Source of the DNA: Chitinophaga sp. CF118
GTDB lineage: Bacteria; Bacteroidota; Bacteroidia; Chitinophagales; Chitinophagaceae
NCBI RefSeq assembly: GCF_900112615.1
Contig: NZ_FOMK01000003.1
Location: 496,001 to 560,000, forward strand
Length of the DNA: 64,000 nt
Direction of reading: 5' to 3'
The position numbers and the translations under genes were made by a program. Position 1 is the first letter of the stretch. Every line of letters begins with the position of its first letter. The notes under the pieces were generated by a model. That model had not been told where the DNA came from. It saw only the letters and a list, made by a program, of their open reading frames with translations, and did no database searches. This document shows, piece by piece, positions 18,767-28,392 of the stretch.

Positions 18767-19028
18767 CAAGCGATATGTAATACCCGGGAACGATTGCGTA
18801 AAAAAAGTGTGTGGAAAGAAGGGTTTGTAAAAAAAATAAGCATACAATTGCTGGAGTATTTGATGAAGATAGCTCGCTTATCTCTTTCAAAACAAATAAT
18901 TGGGGCCCTTGTTGATTTGTTTGATTTATTCCACTTTAGATAATCTAGCTTTTTAGTGTCCACTTATGAATAAGTGCAGCGTAGAACCGTTGCAAGGTAT
19001 CTTAATCCCATTACTGATAGCCACGAGT
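18767..19028. other. leader region of the first susC-type gene
   Basis: No gene is supported here. An ATG at 18966 is in frame with the following gene, but the 21 residues before Met19029 do not look like a signal peptide, while those after it do. This stretch should therefore contain the promoter and leader. Confidence 0.45.
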
Positions 19029-22000
19029 ATGAAAAAAAAATTACTGATTATTCTATTTTCAGTGTTTGGCTGTTTAACTGCAAACGCTCAAACACTTACT
19101 GTTACCGGACAGGTTATTGGCGATAATACAAACACACCACTTCCCGGCGTTTCAGTCCTCGTTACTGAAACAAAACAAGGTGTAAGTACAAACGCTGATG
19201 GTAAATTTTCGATTACCATAACCGGAAGAAGTTCGGTAAAACTTGCATTCTCTTATATTGGTTATAACTCTCAAACAGTTACCACAAGTGGAGCAAAACC
19301 GTTAGTTGTACAACTTAGTAAAAACCAGCGCGACCTTGATCAGGTAGTAGTTGTAGGTTATGCATCCGTACAAAGAAGAGATGTTACAGGTTCTATATCA
19401 TCTGTAGGTGCCCGCCAAATTAAAGATGTGCCGTTGTCATCAGCAGCGCAGATTTTGCAAGGCCGCTTGGCAGGTGTACAGGTTGTGTCTTCCGAAGGTG
19501 CGCCAGGAGCTGAAGTAGTTATCAGAGTGCGTGGAGGAGGATCCATTACGCAGGACAACTCTCCGTTATATATCGTCGACGGTGTACAGGTAGAAAACGC
19601 ATTATCTGTTATCGCACCGCAGGACATTGCTTCTGTAGATGTATTAAAGGACGCATCCAGTACTTCTATTTATGGCGCAAGAGGTGCTAACGGAGTAGTA
19701 ATAATCACTACAAAAAGCGGACGCCCCGGCAAAACACAGGTAAGTTATACCGGCTCTGCCGGCTGGGGAGAACTGTCAAAAACAATGTCCGTATTAAGTC
19801 CTTACGACTTTGTTCTGTGGCAATATGAAAGAAGCCGCAGCAGCAGTGCAGACAGTTCCGACTTTGCCCGGACATACGGTACTACCTGGGATACTCTTCA
19901 GAACTACAAAAATATAGATCCCATAAACTGGCAGAATGAAGTATTTGGACGTAAAGCATTATTCCAGAATCATAATCTATCAATGAATGGAGGTACAGCC
20001 GCTACCAATTTCAATCTGAGTCTTACAGCCAATAAAGAAGATGGTATACTGTTAGAATCCGGATTCGACCGTAAAATTGCTAATTTTAAATTAGATCATA
20101 AAGTTTCTGATTATGTGAAAACTGGTATTAATGTACGTTACTTAGATCAGGCTATTCTTGGCGCCGGTACTACTAATAGCGGTACCCGCGCTACAAACAG
20201 GTTACGTCATACCATTAATTACCGCCCATTTGAATTACCGGTATCAGGAGGAGGGGTGGACGATTTTGATGAAGCTTATTACCTGGCTTCCGGGGGAGCC
20301 ACAAACCCGGTATTGCTCACACAGGCAGAATACCGGAATCAAAAAACGAAAGCTACTTACCTGACAGGTTATGTGAGTATCAACCTGCTTAAAAACCTAA
20401 CGTTCCGGTCTACATTTGGATACGATTATACCACTATCAGGCAATCCCTTTTTTATAGCAAAATTACAAATACCGCCCGCCAGTCGGCTTCCCTGCCAAT
20501 CGCGTCCATAGGAGATCAGAGAAACAGCACCTTCAATAATTCCAATACATTACAATATACCCTTAATAAGTATAAAGGTCACCACGATTTCAGTGTACTG
20601 GCAGGTGAGGAAACGGTGGAATTTAAATCAGCCAGCAATAATGTTGAAACCAGGTATTTTCCGGCAGATATAAGCGCGGAAAAGGCTTTGGCAAATATGG
20701 GCCTTGGTTCCGCACCCAGTGGCTCTGCTCAGCCTTTACCTTCTTCCACTGAAAATGCGCCTAGCCGGATTTTCTCTTTATTTGGCCGGTTGAGTTATGC
20801 CTATAACGATAAGTATCTTGTTACCATTAATCTTCGTGCAGATCGTACATCAAAATTCTCTTCGGACAATGGTACACTTGTTTTCCCCTCTGGTTCTGTG
20901 GCATGGCGCTTCTCTGCAGAAAACTTTATGCATAACATGAAATGGCTTACAGATGGTAAGCTGAGAATCGGCTATGGCTCAGTAGGAAACAATCGTATCG
21001 GAAACTTATTATATCGCCAGTTGTATGGCGTAACAGGCCAGTATGCATTTAATCACTCCATCCTCCCTGGTTTTGCTCCATCAGCACTGGCAAATCCGGA
21101 ACTACGCTGGGAGAAAAATGTAACAAGAAATATCGGACTGGATCTGGCTTTCTTTAATAATAAAATACAACTCACAATCGATGCTTATAAAAATACTGCG
21201 AACGACCTTTTACTGGCAGTGCAGATTCCGCCAACAACAGGATATACTTCGCAGATACAAAATATTGGAGCTACTTCAAATCGTGGGTTAGAAATTCAGT
21301 TGAATGCTACTCCAATTCAGAAAAGAGACTTTTCCTGGAATTCGAATTTCAACATTGCTTTTAATAGAAACCGTGTAGAAAATCTGGGAGGTCCTTCGCA
21401 AATGACCCGCAGCTCCGGCTGGCAGGGATCCGATGGTGTGGATGATTATCTCGTGAAAGTAGGACAGCCAGTCGGGTTAATGTATGGCTTTGTAACAGAC
21501 GGGTTTTATAGCATAAATGATTTTAATTATGATGCTGCTACGGCTACATATACCATTAAGCCAGGTATTGCAGTGAACGGTGTTTACGGTACTCCCCAAC
21601 CGGGTATGTTAAAGTGGAAAGACTTAAATGGTGATGGAAACATTACTGCAGATGGCGACAGAAGAGTGATTGGTAATGCAAATCCCAAATTTACCGGTGG
21701 ATGGAATAACCAGTTTACCTATAAAAACTTCGATGCCAGTATTTTTGTCAACTTCGTAGTAGGCAATGATATTTATAATGCTAATAAAATAGAATGGACA
21801 GATGGTGCCTACTCAAACCTGAACATGTTGAATACTATGAAGGGCCGCTGGACCAATGTCAACAACCAGGGACAGGTAGTGACCGATCCAAAGGAATTAG
21901 CTACTCTTAATGAAAAAGCATCAATCTGGTCACCTGTAAAAGTACAACGCTGGTGGTTGCATTCATGGGCTATTGAAGATGGTTCGTACCTTCGTTTTAA

Positions 22001-22226
22001 TAATGTAACCCTGGGTTATACACTTCCTAAACACATAACAGAACGTGCTAAAATTGCCAGCTTCAGAGTATTTGCTACAGTAAATAACCTGGGTGTTATT
22101 ACAAATTATTCCGGTTTTGATCCCGATGTTACTGCCCGTCGTACCGATCCCTTAACTCCCGGTGTTGACTTTGCCGCTTATCCCCGTTCAAAAACCTGGG
22201 TATTTGGTGTAAACGTTATTTTTTAA
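19029..22226 (+). CDS. SusC/RagA-type TonB-dependent outer membrane transporter
   Basis: About 1065 residues from the chosen start at 19029 (signal peptide MKKKLLIILFSVFG... to NAQ). Then a carboxypeptidase-like domain (VTGQVIGDNTNTPLPGVSV), the TonB-box-like segment DQVVVVGY, a plug domain (LQGRLAGVQV, then RVRGGGSI and PLYIVDGVQ) and a C-terminal 22-strand barrel ending in VNVIF. The longer frame from 18966 adds 21 residues with no signal character. SusC proteins import oligosaccharides, peptides or other large substrates with a SusD partner, which follows 10 bp later. No glycosidase, protease or sigma/anti-sigma gene is next to it, so the substrate is unknown. Confidence 0.95.
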   Translation: MKKKLLIILFSVFGCLTANAQTLTVTGQVIGDNTNTPLPGVSVLVTETKQGVSTNADGKFSITITGRSSVKLAFSYIGYNSQTVTTSGAKPLVVQLSKNQRDLDQVVVVGYASVQRRDVTGSISSVGARQIKDVPLSSAAQILQGRLAGVQVVSSEGAPGAEVVIRVRGGGSITQDNSPLYIVDGVQVENALSVIAPQDIASVDVLKDASSTSIYGARGANGVVIITTKSGRPGKTQVSYTGSAGWGELSKTMSVLSPYDFVLWQYERSRSSSADSSDFARTYGTTWDTLQNYKNIDPINWQNEVFGRKALFQNHNLSMNGGTAATNFNLSLTANKEDGILLESGFDRKIANFKLDHKVSDYVKTGINVRYLDQAILGAGTTNSGTRATNRLRHTINYRPFELPVSGGGVDDFDEAYYLASGGATNPVLLTQAEYRNQKTKATYLTGYVSINLLKNLTFRSTFGYDYTTIRQSLFYSKITNTARQSASLPIASIGDQRNSTFNNSNTLQYTLNKYKGHHDFSVLAGEETVEFKSASNNVETRYFPADISAEKALANMGLGSAPSGSAQPLPSSTENAPSRIFSLFGRLSYAYNDKYLVTINLRADRTSKFSSDNGTLVFPSGSVAWRFSAENFMHNMKWLTDGKLRIGYGSVGNNRIGNLLYRQLYGVTGQYAFNHSILPGFAPSALANPELRWEKNVTRNIGLDLAFFNNKIQLTIDAYKNTANDLLLAVQIPPTTGYTSQIQNIGATSNRGLEIQLNATPIQKRDFSWNSNFNIAFNRNRVENLGGPSQMTRSSGWQGSDGVDDYLVKVGQPVGLMYGFVTDGFYSINDFNYDAATATYTIKPGIAVNGVYGTPQPGMLKWKDLNGDGNITADGDRRVIGNANPKFTGGWNNQFTYKNFDASIFVNFVVGNDIYNANKIEWTDGAYSNLNMLNTMKGRWTNVNNQGQVVTDPKELATLNEKASIWSPVKVQRWWLHSWAIEDGSYLRFNNVTLGYTLPKHITERAKIASFRVFATVNNLGVITNYSGFDPDVTARRTDPLTPGVDFAAYPRSKTWVFGVNVIF

Positions 22227-22236
22227 AACTACTCCC

Positions 22237-24057
22237 ATGAAATATAGATCCTTTAATTTATTAATCGGAACAACTTGTATATTAATCACCTTACTTATCA
22301 TACAGGGCTGTAAAAAATGGACTGAAGTAAAACCCGGATCTGAATACAGTATTTCAGAGGTTTTTTCAGATGTATCTAATGCAACATCCGCTGTAATTGG
22401 AGCATATGATGAATTGCAGGGAGATAATGGATATGGTATCCGGATCAGTCTATATTATCCATACGATTCAGATGAAGGAATTGTTAGCGGAAATATCGAT
22501 AATGGCCGCAGGGGAGTGGGGCGTTATCAATTACTCCTTACCAATTCGGAAATAACAAACCCCTTCCGGCAGTTATACCGGGGAATAGAAAAAGCAAATC
22601 TCTGCATTGAACAAATTCCATTAATGCAATTATATACAACCGGTAGCGACGATCAGAAAAAAGAATTGCGCCGTTTATATGCAGAAGCTTTAACACTAAG
22701 AGCCCAGTTCTATCTTGAGCTAATCCGCAATTGGGGCGATGTTCCGGCTCCCATGATTCCATCTTACAAACAGGCAAATTTATTTATTTTCCAATCCGAC
22801 AGGGATTCTACTTATGATAAATTGCTAACCGACTTAGCTGCTGCTAAAGAATTATTGCCCTGGCGTACAGAAGTGGCACGGAACGAACGTATTACCAAAG
22901 GTGCGGCAATGGCATTACGTGCAAGAATTGCTTTATATCGTGGGGGATATGCATTACGCAAAAATGGTGTGATCGAAAGAAAAAGCGATTACATAAAATA
23001 CTACACCATTGCACGGGATGAATGTGCTGAGTTAATGGCGAAACGCACTGAGCATACGCTGAATCCAAGCTTTGACAATGTCTGGAAAAATGTAACATCC
23101 TTCAAATACGACCCTCTGGGAGAAATCTTATTTGAAGTAGGCGCTGGTGGTGGTAACTCTAACAGTGATAGCCGTATGGGTAACTATGATGGTCCTAATG
23201 TGAATGCTGCGTCCCGCTATGGTGCCGGGGGAGGAGGAGTTATTATGTTACCCTGTTATTTCTATGCCTTCGATTCTGTAGATACCCGTCGCGATGTAAC
23301 TGTTACTTCATACCAGGTTCCTTCTGCTACAAATATTAAATCTCAGCGTCGCTTAGGTGAATTGAATACAGGTAAATATCGTCGCGACTGGAGGGTTCCT
23401 CTTTTACCCGGCAGTGTTTTGAATGTGGGGTACAACTGGGTATTAATCCGGTTTTCAGATGTTCTTTTAATGTTCGCTGAGGCAGAGAATGAAATTAATG
23501 GAAGCCCTACCGCGGCTGCTATTACCGCTTTTGAAGAAGTACGTAAACGGGCATATAAAGGTAATGAAAGCAGTATCGGTATAACCCCTTCTACTAAAGA
23601 TGCCTTTTTTACTGCCATCGTAAATGAACGTTATTTGGAATTTGGTCATGAAGGCATCCGCAAATTTGATTTAATCCGCTGGAATTTGCTGGCACAAAAA
23701 CTTGCAGAAGCAAGAACAAAGCTCCAGCAGATCCGCGATCGTCAGGCCCCATATAGTTTCGTTCCTCAATACATATATTGGAAGAACACAGGTGAAGAGA
23801 TTCAATATTATACTGAAAGTAATACAGCCGCTACTGCTGTTCCGTGGTACAGACCAACACAAGTGCCAAATCCTGCCACAGGATGGACAAGAGTTGATTG
23901 GGCCCAGCAACTGACTTCAGCTAATTCTATAGACAATCTACCGTTGTGGCAAGGTTTCGCGAGATTTTTTGTTTCAGGGAAAAGTGAGTTATTCCCATAT
24001 GACCAGGCTACTTTAGATTCCTATCAGGGGCGCCTTACTCAAAATCCCGGATACTGA
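22237..24057 (+). CDS. SusD/RagB-type outer membrane lipoprotein
   Basis: A 606-residue lipoprotein (lipobox LIIQGC near residue 25) with the SusD pattern: N-terminal TPR-like helices (DVSNATSAVIGAYDELQ, LRAQFYLELIRNWGDVP) and the C-terminal ERYLEFGHEGIRKFDLIRW motif. SusD lids the SusC channel and binds the substrate at the surface. It follows susC by 10 bp and ends before a strong terminator. Confidence 0.95.
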   Translation: MKYRSFNLLIGTTCILITLLIIQGCKKWTEVKPGSEYSISEVFSDVSNATSAVIGAYDELQGDNGYGIRISLYYPYDSDEGIVSGNIDNGRRGVGRYQLLLTNSEITNPFRQLYRGIEKANLCIEQIPLMQLYTTGSDDQKKELRRLYAEALTLRAQFYLELIRNWGDVPAPMIPSYKQANLFIFQSDRDSTYDKLLTDLAAAKELLPWRTEVARNERITKGAAMALRARIALYRGGYALRKNGVIERKSDYIKYYTIARDECAELMAKRTEHTLNPSFDNVWKNVTSFKYDPLGEILFEVGAGGGNSNSDSRMGNYDGPNVNAASRYGAGGGGVIMLPCYFYAFDSVDTRRDVTVTSYQVPSATNIKSQRRLGELNTGKYRRDWRVPLLPGSVLNVGYNWVLIRFSDVLLMFAEAENEINGSPTAAAITAFEEVRKRAYKGNESSIGITPSTKDAFFTAIVNERYLEFGHEGIRKFDLIRWNLLAQKLAEARTKLQQIRDRQAPYSFVPQYIYWKNTGEEIQYYTESNTAATAVPWYRPTQVPNPATGWTRVDWAQQLTSANSIDNLPLWQGFARFFVSGKSELFPYDQATLDSYQGRLTQNPGY

Positions 24058-24106
24058 TATTGTTGAAATAATACCAGATCTTAAAGGGATTATCTCCACA
24101 TATCAA

Positions 24107-24139
24107 ATATAGGGATGGGTTTCAAACCCATCCCTATAT
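24107..24139. terminator. bidirectional terminator hairpin
   Basis: Perfect 16-bp arms at 24107-24122 and 24124-24139 with a single-base loop, between the convergent susD and VOC genes. Confidence 0.8.
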
Positions 24140-24145
24140 TCGATA

Positions 24146-24550
24146 TTACCCTGCTACGTTATCCTGATCAGAATCATCCTTTGGTTCCCAAAGTTCAATA
24201 ATATTCCCTTCGGGATCCAGCACATGGACGAATTTGCCATATGGATATTCCGCAATTTCATCAATAATGGTCACGTTCTCCTTTTTTAGTTCCTCTACCA
24301 GAGCAACGATATTTTCCACCCGGTAATTAATCATAAATGGCTTGACCGACGGATTGAAATATTCGGTATTCTGCGGAAACGTACTCCAGGTCGTGGATCC
24401 TTTTTTCGACGGATCATCGGCCTGCCGCCATTCAAACGTTGTTCCGTATTCACTGGTAGCCAATCCAAGGTTTTTGGCGTACCATTCGTTCATACTTTGC
24501 GGATTATCGCATTTAAAAAAGACGCCGCCAAGGCCCGTTACTTTTTTCAT
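24146..24550 (-). CDS. VOC-family (glyoxalase/bleomycin resistance-like) protein
   Basis: About 134 residues from the chosen start (MKKVTGLGGVFFKC at 24550). The open frame extends 20 residues further upstream, but these do not fit the fold. The paired beta-alpha-beta pattern, FHV-type metal positions (FVHVLDPEGNIIELWEP) and the central NYRVENIVALVEEL helix match the vicinal oxygen chelate superfamily. Substrate unknown. Transcribed toward the susD terminator. Confidence 0.85.
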   Translation of the reverse strand: MKKVTGLGGVFFKCDNPQSMNEWYAKNLGLATSEYGTTFEWRQADDPSKKGSTTWSTFPQNTEYFNPSVKPFMINYRVENIVALVEELKKENVTIIDEIAEYPYGKFVHVLDPEGNIIELWEPKDDSDQDNVAG

Positions 24551-24792
24551 ATTTAAACGTGTTTTGGACAATTTCCAACTATTTTTGGACATTACTAAAT
24601 CTGTTTTCAAATCTCCTGTTAATACTAATGGCAGTTTAAAGTTTTATCCATATCTCTTATACCCATTGAACTTTTAGGCTTCAGGTATGTTTACTTTCCT
24701 GGAATTAAATATTATTATATGATGCATAAGACTTAATTTTCTGTTGCCGGTTCTCACCAATAATCAATCTCTGAACAAAAAATATTCTTTTT

Positions 24793-25467
24793 ATGAAAAC
24801 ATCCTTATTGATGTTACATGGAGCTATTGGAGCATCCAGTCAGTTGAAAGCTATAGCAGAACAATTATCTATAAACTATGAAGTACATCTTTTCGATTTT
24901 CCTGGTCATGGGGGTAAGGATCTGCCTGTTGAACCATTTTCTATAAAACTTTTCTCAGATGCTGTACTGAGTTACATACAAAAGAATAACCTGCAGAAGC
25001 TAACTATCTTCGGCTATAGTATGGGTGGTTATGTAGCAATGTATCTTGCTAAGCACCACCCACAGCTGGTAGATAGGGTTGTTACACTTGGCACTAAATT
25101 TCATTGGAACGAAACAATTGCTGCAAAAGAAATCAAAATGCTGGATACTGCTGCCATAGCCACAAAAGTTCCGGCGTTTGCTGCTGCTTTGGCAGAGATG
25201 CACGCTCCGAACGACTGGAAAGAAGTAGTGTTACGTACAGCAGATTTACTGGCAGAAATGGGTAAGGATAATCCTCTGAAACCTGACGATTATAAAGAAA
25301 TAAAGATTCCATCTTTGATCCTGCTGGGCGATAGGGATAAGATGGTAACGTTTGAAGAAACTATTGCTACCTATAAGAATCTTCCTGATGCTCAAATGGG
25401 AGTATTGCCCGGCACACCTCATATTATAGAACAGGTGAACCCGTCGTTAGTGACTTATTTTATATGA
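24793..25467 (+). CDS. alpha/beta hydrolase
   Basis: A 224-residue hydrolase: oxyanion MLHGAIG at 8-14, nucleophile Ser in GYSMGG near 76-81, Asp in LLGDRDKM near 180 and His in GTPHIIEQ near 210. No signal peptide, so cytoplasmic. The exact ester or other substrate is unknown. Single gene ending before a hairpin. Confidence 0.88.
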   Translation: MKTSLLMLHGAIGASSQLKAIAEQLSINYEVHLFDFPGHGGKDLPVEPFSIKLFSDAVLSYIQKNNLQKLTIFGYSMGGYVAMYLAKHHPQLVDRVVTLGTKFHWNETIAAKEIKMLDTAAIATKVPAFAAALAEMHAPNDWKEVVLRTADLLAEMGKDNPLKPDDYKEIKIPSLILLGDRDKMVTFEETIATYKNLPDAQMGVLPGTPHIIEQVNPSLVTYFI

Positions 25468-25484
25468 GAACACACCATAGAAAA

Positions 25485-25525
25485 TGAAGTGCCCCCTGAA
25501 GTTAAACACTTTAGGGGGCACTTCA
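25485..25525. terminator. terminator hairpin
   Basis: Arms of 13 bp at 25485-25497 and 25513-25525 (tgaagtgccccct and its complement), between the hydrolase and the convergent lipoprotein gene. Confidence 0.75.
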
Positions 25526-25529
25526 ACTT

Positions 25530-25560
25530 ATGGGTACAACCAGTAATCCCACCTGAATTC
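25530..25560. repeat. half copy of the dispersed palindromic repeat
   Basis: The right arm only (atgggt ... cccacctgaatt core) of the element found at 18534-18680 and 39722-39862, here just after a terminator and before the stop of the lipoprotein gene. Confidence 0.45.
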
Positions 25561-25567
25561 AAAGTGT

Positions 25568-26680
25568 TTACAATGAATTCATATTGGTTATCAGGGTTAC
25601 CAGTGTACTGGCCGATACCGCGGTAGGGTTGAAGCTAAATGATACGTAATCCAGTCCCGCAGCTGGTGCTGGAATGGTCACAGTTTTCTGTTCAGCATAA
25701 AACACTCCATTGATGCAGGATATAGCCAGGAAAGTCCCTTGCAAACCCACAGGAATAGTGTTCTGGTAGCTGAGAAATCCTTCAAAACCTGCTGGTGGGG
25801 TGAAGATGGTGTTATACAATTTAATGATCGTATTTTGACCCAGAGGTTTGAAATATAACATAGAAGGCTCTTCTCCCGTGTAACTGATACCTGTTGCCGG
25901 ATTGTAATTGGTATTGAAATAAACAAGTACTGTTGTTTTGGGATTCGTACTGTTAGCCAGTGCGTCGCAGTTTCTCCATTGCATCAGGCTATCCAGGCGG
26001 AAGTTGTAGGTGCTGGTGGTACCGTCAAACAATGCAAAGGATGCGCTGGAGCTTGTAACTGGTTGCCAGTCTACCCCTTTATTGGCACTAACCTGTGTAG
26101 ATACGGTTGTAAACTGGTTAACATAGTTAAATCCCGCGGTGCTAACAGTTATTGTAGTATCTCCTGCCCACATCGGAACTCTTTTCAGCTCGCCTTGTCT
26201 GGCAGGAACCTGTACTATTACAGCGCTATCCGGACGAAGTTTCAATTCCACACCGCCTTGCTGGGCGCTCACAAAAAACTCTCCATAAGATACCAGGGCC
26301 TCTCCGGTGCTGGTAGAAGTTTGCCTGTCAGCAAAAATCATATTGGAAGGTGTACTGATCTCTTTTATGGAAATCGTTACATTACCGGTTACAGGGCTGC
26401 CATTAGGATATACAAGTGAGTTCCTTGTAAACGTATAAATGGTGCTGGATTTGGTTTTGACCTGGGGCCGTTCCTGTAGGTTGATCGTAAATCTTTCAAA
26501 TGCAGGACCTTTGTCCCGGAGAAACTTATGTAACTCCAGTCCATCCTGACTGGCAGCCGCCGCGATTGTACTTTTAACAGATAATTTTTCCGTGGGATTC
26601 TCTTTCATTTGTTTGGTACATGCGCCAAACAACAGGGGCATAAGAATGCAACAAGCAACATAGATGGGTTTTGTTCTCAT
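25568..26680 (-). CDS. putative surface lipoprotein of unknown function
   Basis: A 370-residue protein with a lipoprotein signal (LLFGAC, Cys about 20). The mature part begins with a low-complexity stretch, then two beta-rich domains; one has VTGNVTISIKEISTPSNMIFA, a strand pattern seen in Bacteroidota adhesin-type or polysaccharide-binding lipoproteins. No catalytic motif is visible. Transcribed alone. Confidence 0.7.
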   Translation of the reverse strand: MRTKPIYVACCILMPLLFGACTKQMKENPTEKLSVKSTIAAAASQDGLELHKFLRDKGPAFERFTINLQERPQVKTKSSTIYTFTRNSLVYPNGSPVTGNVTISIKEISTPSNMIFADRQTSTSTGEALVSYGEFFVSAQQGGVELKLRPDSAVIVQVPARQGELKRVPMWAGDTTITVSTAGFNYVNQFTTVSTQVSANKGVDWQPVTSSSASFALFDGTTSTYNFRLDSLMQWRNCDALANSTNPKTTVLVYFNTNYNPATGISYTGEEPSMLYFKPLGQNTIIKLYNTIFTPPAGFEGFLSYQNTIPVGLQGTFLAISCINGVFYAEQKTVTIPAPAAGLDYVSFSFNPTAVSASTLVTLITNMNSL

Positions 26681-27041
26681 ACAATTGATTTAAAGTTTAA
26701 AATGGGGAATAGAAATTGGGTCTCAGTGGTATGTTCAGCGATTATAGGTTTATATGCAAAATAGTATCTTACACTGAAATACTACAGCAGACAGAAAATA
26801 ACTCCTTGTTTTACATACCTTTATTTCCGATCCGCAATCCCCCTAAAGTTATTTTCACTACCACTTATGAACAATATCCTCCAATATATCCGAATTTGTC
26901 CCGCATGGGTATATTTCTCTACATGAATACAACCTCTTCTATAACGATTAAACCATTATGCAGAAAGGATTTCATCGGCAGGGCATGCAATTTGGGCATG
27001 TTTTAAGTAATCATAATTTTTTAAACTAAAATTTAAATGTT
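26681..27041. other. intergenic region without a gene
   Basis: A 361-bp divergent spacer between the lipoprotein and the DUF892 gene. An ORF of 96 codons on the plus strand has no coding character. It should hold promoters for both genes; none is clear by eye. Confidence 0.45.
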
Positions 27042-27617
27042 ATGGCACATACTGCAGGTGTAAGACCATCAACCGAAAGAAATACTCAGGGTGCAGCAAA
27101 ATCAGGTAAAAGCGGTAAAATGGATAATTCAGAATTTCATCATTTTTTTATGGATGAAGTGAAAGATATCTATTGGGCCGAAAAACACCTGATGAAAGCG
27201 CTGCCTAAAATGAAGAAAGCAGCAACCAGCCCTGAATTAGCGCAGGCTTTTGATAAGCATACGCATGATACACAAATGCATATTGAAGCATTGGAACAGA
27301 TTTTTGGACTAATGGGAGAAAAACCAGCCGTTAAAAAATGTGAGGCTATGGAAGGCTTATTGACAGAAACTGATACAATGATAAGTGCTACAGATAGAGA
27401 TACAATGACCAGAGACGCTGGTTTAATCATGGCAGCACAAAAAATGGAGCACTACGAAATAGCCACCTATGGTACTTTAAGAGCCTTCGCGAAAAATATG
27501 GGTCGCACAGATGTTGTGAGCCTATTGCAGAAAACGCTTGATAATGAAAAAGCAACAGATGTTGCATTAACAGAAATTGCTGAAAGAAGAATTAACGAAC
27601 AAGCAAGCGAAGAGTAG
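27042..27617 (+). CDS. ferritin-like DUF892 (YciE/YciF-type) protein
   Basis: A 191-residue helical protein with a charged low-complexity N-terminus (about 30 residues) then the DUF892 pattern: FFMDEVKDIYWAEKHLMKAL, HTHDTQMHIEALEQIF, AGLIMAAQKMEHYEIATYG. The Glu/His positions fit a two-iron ferritin-like site. In other bacteria these proteins are part of stress responses. It opens the stress cluster and is followed by a short hairpin. Confidence 0.88.
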   Translation: MAHTAGVRPSTERNTQGAAKSGKSGKMDNSEFHHFFMDEVKDIYWAEKHLMKALPKMKKAATSPELAQAFDKHTHDTQMHIEALEQIFGLMGEKPAVKKCEAMEGLLTETDTMISATDRDTMTRDAGLIMAAQKMEHYEIATYGTLRAFAKNMGRTDVVSLLQKTLDNEKATDVALTEIAERRINEQASEE

Positions 27618-27654
27618 TTTAGGCGTTTGTTAATCCATAGGTCAATAATTGATT

Positions 27655-27682
27655 AAGGGCTTGTCTTCAGACAGGCCTTTTT
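27655..27682 (+). terminator. rho-independent terminator
   Basis: Arms 27655-27666 and 27669-27680 with two G-T wobbles and a T5 run, 38 bp after the DUF892 stop. Confidence 0.7.
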
Positions 27683-27859
27683 AATGCCCGATACCCTGAT
27701 TATTTCTGATGAGGTTGATGAAATGCCCCCGTTGATATCCATCATTAATATGATTAATCGCAATCATTGCAGCGGAATGTTAAATGTTGTCAATTTGTGC
27801 TGAATCAGTTCATATCCTTAATTCATAAACAAATTGATAACTCCCGAAAAACTAATTCT

Positions 27860-28378
27860 ATGCGTAGTAACATTTTTTTCCAACCTTACATGATTGCTAA
27901 CATGATCGCTATGATCATGATTCTTATTGCCATTACAAAACCTGTTTTTGGCAGAGTGCTTTTGTCGTTTATTTTTATGGCGGCCGCTTTTATAAATGCT
28001 GTTATCGTTTTTTCACATCCCGAGGTGTACAGAACATATGCCAGCATGACAGCTTTAATTTCATACGAAAATTTTATTAACGGTTCTTTTAGCGATCACA
28101 CAGTTGCCTATGTGTTGGCAATTGCTGCAGGTCAGTTACTGGTCGGACTTGGACTTGCAAAGGGTGGTGTATCTGAAATCTTTGCGTTGTTGGGGGCCAT
28201 CATTTTCTTTTTAGCAATAGCTCCTCTTGGGGCCGGTGCATCATTCCCTTGTACTATTGTATTGGCAATAGCCTGCATGTTTATGATGAAAAAGAGGAAA
28301 GAAGGTCCATTGTTCAATTTGCTGATAAAACCTGGTATTTTTAAACGAATTAAATTCCAGGATCTTGAAAGGACTTAA
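27860..28378 (+). CDS. integral membrane protein of unknown function
   Basis: About 172 residues from the chosen start at 27860; an upstream in-frame ATG at 27767 would add 31 polar residues without membrane character. Four or five hydrophobic segments (for example MIANMIAMIMILIAITKPVF, then a GAIIFFLAIAPLGAGASF stretch) and a basic C-terminus. No known family was recognised. Fifteen bases separate it from the universal stress gene, so the two are probably co-transcribed. Confidence 0.72.
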   Translation: MRSNIFFQPYMIANMIAMIMILIAITKPVFGRVLLSFIFMAAAFINAVIVFSHPEVYRTYASMTALISYENFINGSFSDHTVAYVLAIAAGQLLVGLGLAKGGVSEIFALLGAIIFFLAIAPLGAGASFPCTIVLAIACMFMMKKRKEGPLFNLLIKPGIFKRIKFQDLERT

Positions 28379-28392
28379 AAAAACATGATGTT

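Noticed and set aside
18715..18963. Minus-strand 82-codon ORF over the tandem repeats
   Set aside because: It reads through the 26-bp repeat, which is not a multiple of three, and has no family or start support.
18966..19028. 21-residue extension of the first SusC protein
   Set aside because: It does not look like a signal peptide, and a clear one starts at Met19029.
26716..27006. 96-codon plus-strand ORF
   Set aside because: Amino-acid use is not coding-like and there is no support from neighbours; it lies in a divergent promoter region.
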